This document shows positions 61,660-64,000 of a DNA stretch of 64,000 bases, in pieces. This stretch comes from Paenibacillus lautus NBRC 15380 (GTDB lineage Bacteria > Bacillota > Bacilli > Paenibacillales > Paenibacillaceae), in NCBI RefSeq assembly GCF_004000945.1, contig NZ_BIMF01000023.1, positions 1 through 64,000 on the forward strand, given 5' to 3'. Under the pieces are notes generated by a model that saw only the letters and a program-made list of their open reading frames with translations, searched no databases and had not been told where the DNA came from. Position 1 is the first letter of the stretch, and each line of letters begins with the position of its first letter. A program made the position numbers and the translations under genes.

Positions 61660-62316
61660 TTAGGCATATATTTGCCTGCCTTGGCGGGTATACAGCGCAT
61701 ACTTCTCGATCGCCTGCGCACGGGTGGATACCCCGAGCTTCACATAAATTTTGCGGAGGTAATTGTCAATCGAGCGGCGGCTTACCTGAATTTCCATGGC
61801 GATTTTGTCGTATGTAATGCCCTGGACGATCCGTTCCATTATAAAAGCCTCCGTCTCGGAGAGCTGGAGTCCGCCTTCGTTCATTGCAGAGGCCGTTAAC
61901 GGCCAGATGCCTTGCCTTACCCAGTCGAGCGGCAGCGAGGCAACGCCTTCCCGGAGTCCGGTAATCATATGTATGAGCTGAAATGTGGATGCCTGCTTGG
62001 ACAATAGGCCGCTAGCACCGCGGCTGACCAAGGATTGCAGCAAAGAAAGGCCATCATTGTCGGTCATAATGACGACATGGGTCTTCGGGGACAGCTGCTT
62101 CATCTGCTCCAACACGGCTTCCGAGGTATGTTCCGACAAATGATAATCCAATAGTACCAAGTCAGGAAGCAAATCTCCGACCATTCGAAGCCCTTCTGAA
62201 TCCGAGGATGTCATTCCCTCCACGAGCAGATCCTGCTGCTCTTCCAAAATCAATTTTGTTCCCAGCATGCTTGTAGGTTGACTGCCGACGATAACTACCC
62301 GCCAAACCTGATTCAT
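61660..62316 (-). CDS. NarL/LuxR-type response regulator with an atypical receiver
   Basis: A 218-aa response regulator. The receiver (1-125) has the phospho-acceptor D57 in VLLDYHL, Thr in VIMTDN and Lys in SKQAS. The usual acidic metal-binding pair after the first strand is replaced by Gly-Ser (VIVGSQPT). A LuxR-type helix-turn-helix covers 150-215 (LSETEAFIMERIVQGITYDKIA). No histidine kinase is adjacent. AGGAGG lies 11 bases upstream of the ATG. Phosphorylation-independent control is plausible. Confidence 0.9.
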   Translation of the reverse strand: MNQVWRVVIVGSQPTSMLGTKLILEEQQDLLVEGMTSSDSEGLRMVGDLLPDLVLLDYHLSEHTSEAVLEQMKQLSPKTHVVIMTDNDGLSLLQSLVSRGASGLLSKQASTFQLIHMITGLREGVASLPLDWVRQGIWPLTASAMNEGGLQLSETEAFIMERIVQGITYDKIAMEIQVSRRSIDNYLRKIYVKLGVSTRAQAIEKYALYTRQGRQIYA

Positions 62317-62691
62317 TTTCTAATAGACCTCCTGTATCAACAATCTTGAATCTCTAGTATCTCTATTAAGTAAGCGCCGTCAATTTCTTACATATCCGGT
62401 ATTGCGAATCCTCGTTGTTTGCAGATATGGATAGACGCAATTCGGAGCCGTTATTCGTATAGAAAAAAGGTTAATTAATCCTATAGGCGCAGGGCCTTTG
62501 ACGGTATACATGGCGAATGTCTTATATGTATCCTATTTGATAATCAAATCTATACAGATTGTATCCCACTCTATCTTTCTAGGCAATCTATTTTTCATAA
62601 AAACAAGTGCTATTGGTTCGTCTTTGCGAAAGTAATTCTGACATGTTAGAATGAAATTTGGAAAAAATGATAGTTTTTGAGGGGTGATGAA
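62317..62691. other. 375-base intergenic gap
   Basis: It separates the response regulator gene from the coiled-coil gene. A TTGCGA (62624-62629), 17 bases, TAGAAT (62647-62652) promoter is visible for the rightward gene. I found no riboswitch core or extra gene. Confidence 0.5.
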
Positions 62692-63105
62692 ATGCCAATG
62701 CTGGAGCAGGAACACAATACCCCCTATAAATCCCGTGAGGAAATGCAGCAAAAGGGGCCATCCACCAAATGGTTCTGGGTATTTTGGATTGTTCTCATCG
62801 GGCTGGGTACCACCGCAGCCTACCTATATAGCAATCACTTGAAGGAGCAAGTCGTGGTGCAGCTGCAGCAGGATACGCGCCAGGAGATGGCGTCATTCAA
62901 AGCAGAGTACGACCAAAGGTTTAACGAGCTGGTTCAGGAAATGGACGAAATGCAGAGCAAGGTTCAGTCGTTTAATGAGCTGCTGACCTTTACCAAGGAT
63001 CAGGCTAGCGGCAAAACAGACAACAGCAACAAGCTGTACAGTCAACTAAGCCAAGTTGAGAAACAGCTGAAAGAGCTGGAACGCAAGATGGAGCTGCTGA
63101 AGTGA
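62692..63105 (+). CDS. Membrane-anchored coiled-coil protein
   Basis: A 137-aa protein with a polar N-terminus, one membrane segment (about 25-43) and an outward coiled-coil rich in Gln, Glu, Leu and Lys (about 50-137). No family is recognised. The ATG at 62692 has GAGGGGTG 5 bases upstream; a TTG at 62677 is also in frame. Its stop overlaps the start of the phosphodiester glycosidase gene, so the two are coupled and may work together at the envelope. Confidence 0.75.
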   Translation: MPMLEQEHNTPYKSREEMQQKGPSTKWFWVFWIVLIGLGTTAAYLYSNHLKEQVVVQLQQDTRQEMASFKAEYDQRFNELVQEMDEMQSKVQSFNELLTFTKDQASGKTDNSNKLYSQLSQVEKQLKELERKMELLK

Positions 63106-64000
63106 GAAAACTGAAGTATATCCGTCCCAAGCAGTTAAACCGTACGTTTATGCTGGCCATTGCACCTTTTATCGGAGTGCTGCTGTGTATGTGGTTAATC
63201 ACGGAACCGCCGCGTCTGTCGCACGAAACCGCGGAGTACATACCATCCGGCAGCATATCGGAACAGTCGGCCGTTATTAAACAGGATTTGGATCAAGCTG
63301 CCGTCTCTGCGGAGCAGACGATAACCTCCATTGAAAAAACGGCCAAGCTCTATCGGCAGACAACCGCCACGGTAGGAGCCATTCTGCAAACAGCGGAATC
63401 GCAAGCCGCGCGCCCGGAGCAAATCTATAATCGCCGGATCACAACCAAACTGGGCGTCCCTATTGAAACGGTCAACAGTGACCGGATTCGAATTGAGTTG
63501 TACAAGATCAATCCCGGCACCTATCACGGATATGCGATGAAGGTCAAACTGAAGGACCCTTCCGCGATGAAAATGTCGCTTGGGAGCGAAAGCGGCAGAC
63601 CCGGGTCCGTCGAAACCACCATGCGTGCCGTAAGCCGGCATGGTGCGGTTGCGGGAATTAATGCCGGTGGATACGCTGACGGGAACGGGGGCAGACATCC
63701 GCTGAGCACGACCTATTATGATGGCAAGTACGTCTCGGGGTTTCAACCGAGCTTTAAGGATCTTGCCTTTGTCGGCATGAGCAAATCCGGCAAGCTGATC
63801 GGTGGCAAGTTCTACAGCCAGAGCGAGCTTGACCGGCTTGATCCTATGTTCGGTGCTACCTTTGTACCCGTGCTGCTCAAAAACGGCAGCAAAACGACAA
63901 TACCCGAGAAATGGAGAACAACTCCCGGCCGGGCACCGCGTACCGTCATCGGCAATTACAAGGACGATCAGCTGCTCATCCTGGTTACCGAAGGATATGA
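63102..64000 (+). CDS. Phosphodiester glycosidase (NAGPA-like), cut by the window end
   Basis: The open frame from a GTG at 63102 runs to the window edge, giving 299 residues so far. One membrane segment (about 17-35) and a coiled region precede a NAGPA/phosphodiester glycosidase domain, marked by VAGINAGGYAD near 184-194. Such enzymes remove sugar residues from phosphodiesters, and the family is often annotated as exopolysaccharide biosynthesis protein. GGAG is 8 bases upstream. It overlaps the stop of the coiled-coil gene (GTGA). Confidence 0.8.
   Translation, partial: MRKLKYIRPKQLNRTFMLAIAPFIGVLLCMWLITEPPRLSHETAEYIPSGSISEQSAVIKQDLDQAAVSAEQTITSIEKTAKLYRQTTATVGAILQTAESQAARPEQIYNRRITTKLGVPIETVNSDRIRIELYKINPGTYHGYAMKVKLKDPSAMKMSLGSESGRPGSVETTMRAVSRHGAVAGINAGGYADGNGGRHPLSTTYYDGKYVSGFQPSFKDLAFVGMSKSGKLIGGKFYSQSELDRLDPMFGATFVPVLLKNGSKTTIPEKWRTTPGRAPRTVIGNYKDDQLLILVTEGY

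Noticed and set aside
1..64000. CRISPR array, tRNA or rRNA genes, prophage, intact transposase
   Set aside because: No regularly spaced repeats, tRNA-like cloverleafs, rRNA segments, phage structural genes or transposase frames were seen by eye. A tRNAscan or Infernal run would settle it.

Overview
The window is chromosomal DNA from a spore-forming Firmicute, most likely Paenibacillus or a close relative. The evidence is a GerA-type germination operon, SpoVR, PrkA, CcpN and SR1P, strong AGGAGG-type ribosome binding sites with frequent GTG and TTG starts, and a moderately high GC content for a Firmicute. I see no rRNA, tRNA, CRISPR array, prophage or intact insertion sequence. About 62 protein genes are supported, many with trimmed starts, including three that are short or run off the edge (a 27-aa holin-like toxin, a 57-aa SR1P homologue, and a glycosidase cut by the window end).

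Layout. 1-5.5 kb: fabV, an SDR gene with a divergent LysR regulator, exoA, a 47-aa protein, a VOC protein and a truncated ECF sigma factor. 5.5-8.8 kb: siderophore-iron uptake (binding lipoprotein divergent from two permeases, Fur box between them, no ATPase gene). 8.9-11.4 kb: bdhA and a divergent LacI regulator sharing two identical operator cores. 11.5-20.7 kb: a minus-strand glucan-use block (GH16 lichenase, AraC regulator, LplBC-type permeases, binding lipoprotein, BadF-family kinase, GH4 phospho-beta-glucosidase) and a second AraC regulator. 20.8-28.3 kb: organosulfur or aromatic scavenging (two NtaA/SnaA/DszA-type monooxygenases, aldo/keto reductase, SsuABC-like transporter, sulfurtransferase), with an apparent transcription attenuator inside the block. 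28.3-30.7 kb: a PadR operon and a DUF2062 protein.

30.8-36.7 kb: a ger operon (A-C-small ORF-B) behind a good sigma-G promoter match, a type I toxin-like locus, and a DUF421+DUF1657 protein (2Duf architecture) divergent from a free-standing DUF1657 protein. 36.8-38.6 kb: KDG kinase and KDPG aldolase. 38.6-44.1 kb: YitT-like protein, UlaG-like hydrolase and fruR-fruK-fruA with phased direct repeats upstream. 44.3-48.0 kb: J-domain-like membrane protein, lipoprotein, DegV and a LiaI-like membrane protein. 48.1-51.0 kb: a gluconeogenesis control cluster, SR1P followed by ccpN-ppsR-glpX. 51.3-64 kb: CDF transporter, S9 peptidase, SpoVR (sigma-E-like promoter), HemAT, PrkA, a PD-(D/E)XK-like DUF2161 protein, an aminotransferase, an atypical response regulator, and a coiled-coil membrane protein overlapping a phosphodiester glycosidase.

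The parts most worth following are the attenuator leader at 26797-26933, the kinase+GH4+ABC route that would bypass the PTS, the toxin-like locus at 35.2 kb, the 2Duf/DUF1657 pair, and the SR1P-ccpN linkage. Family assignments come from reading motifs, not from a database search.
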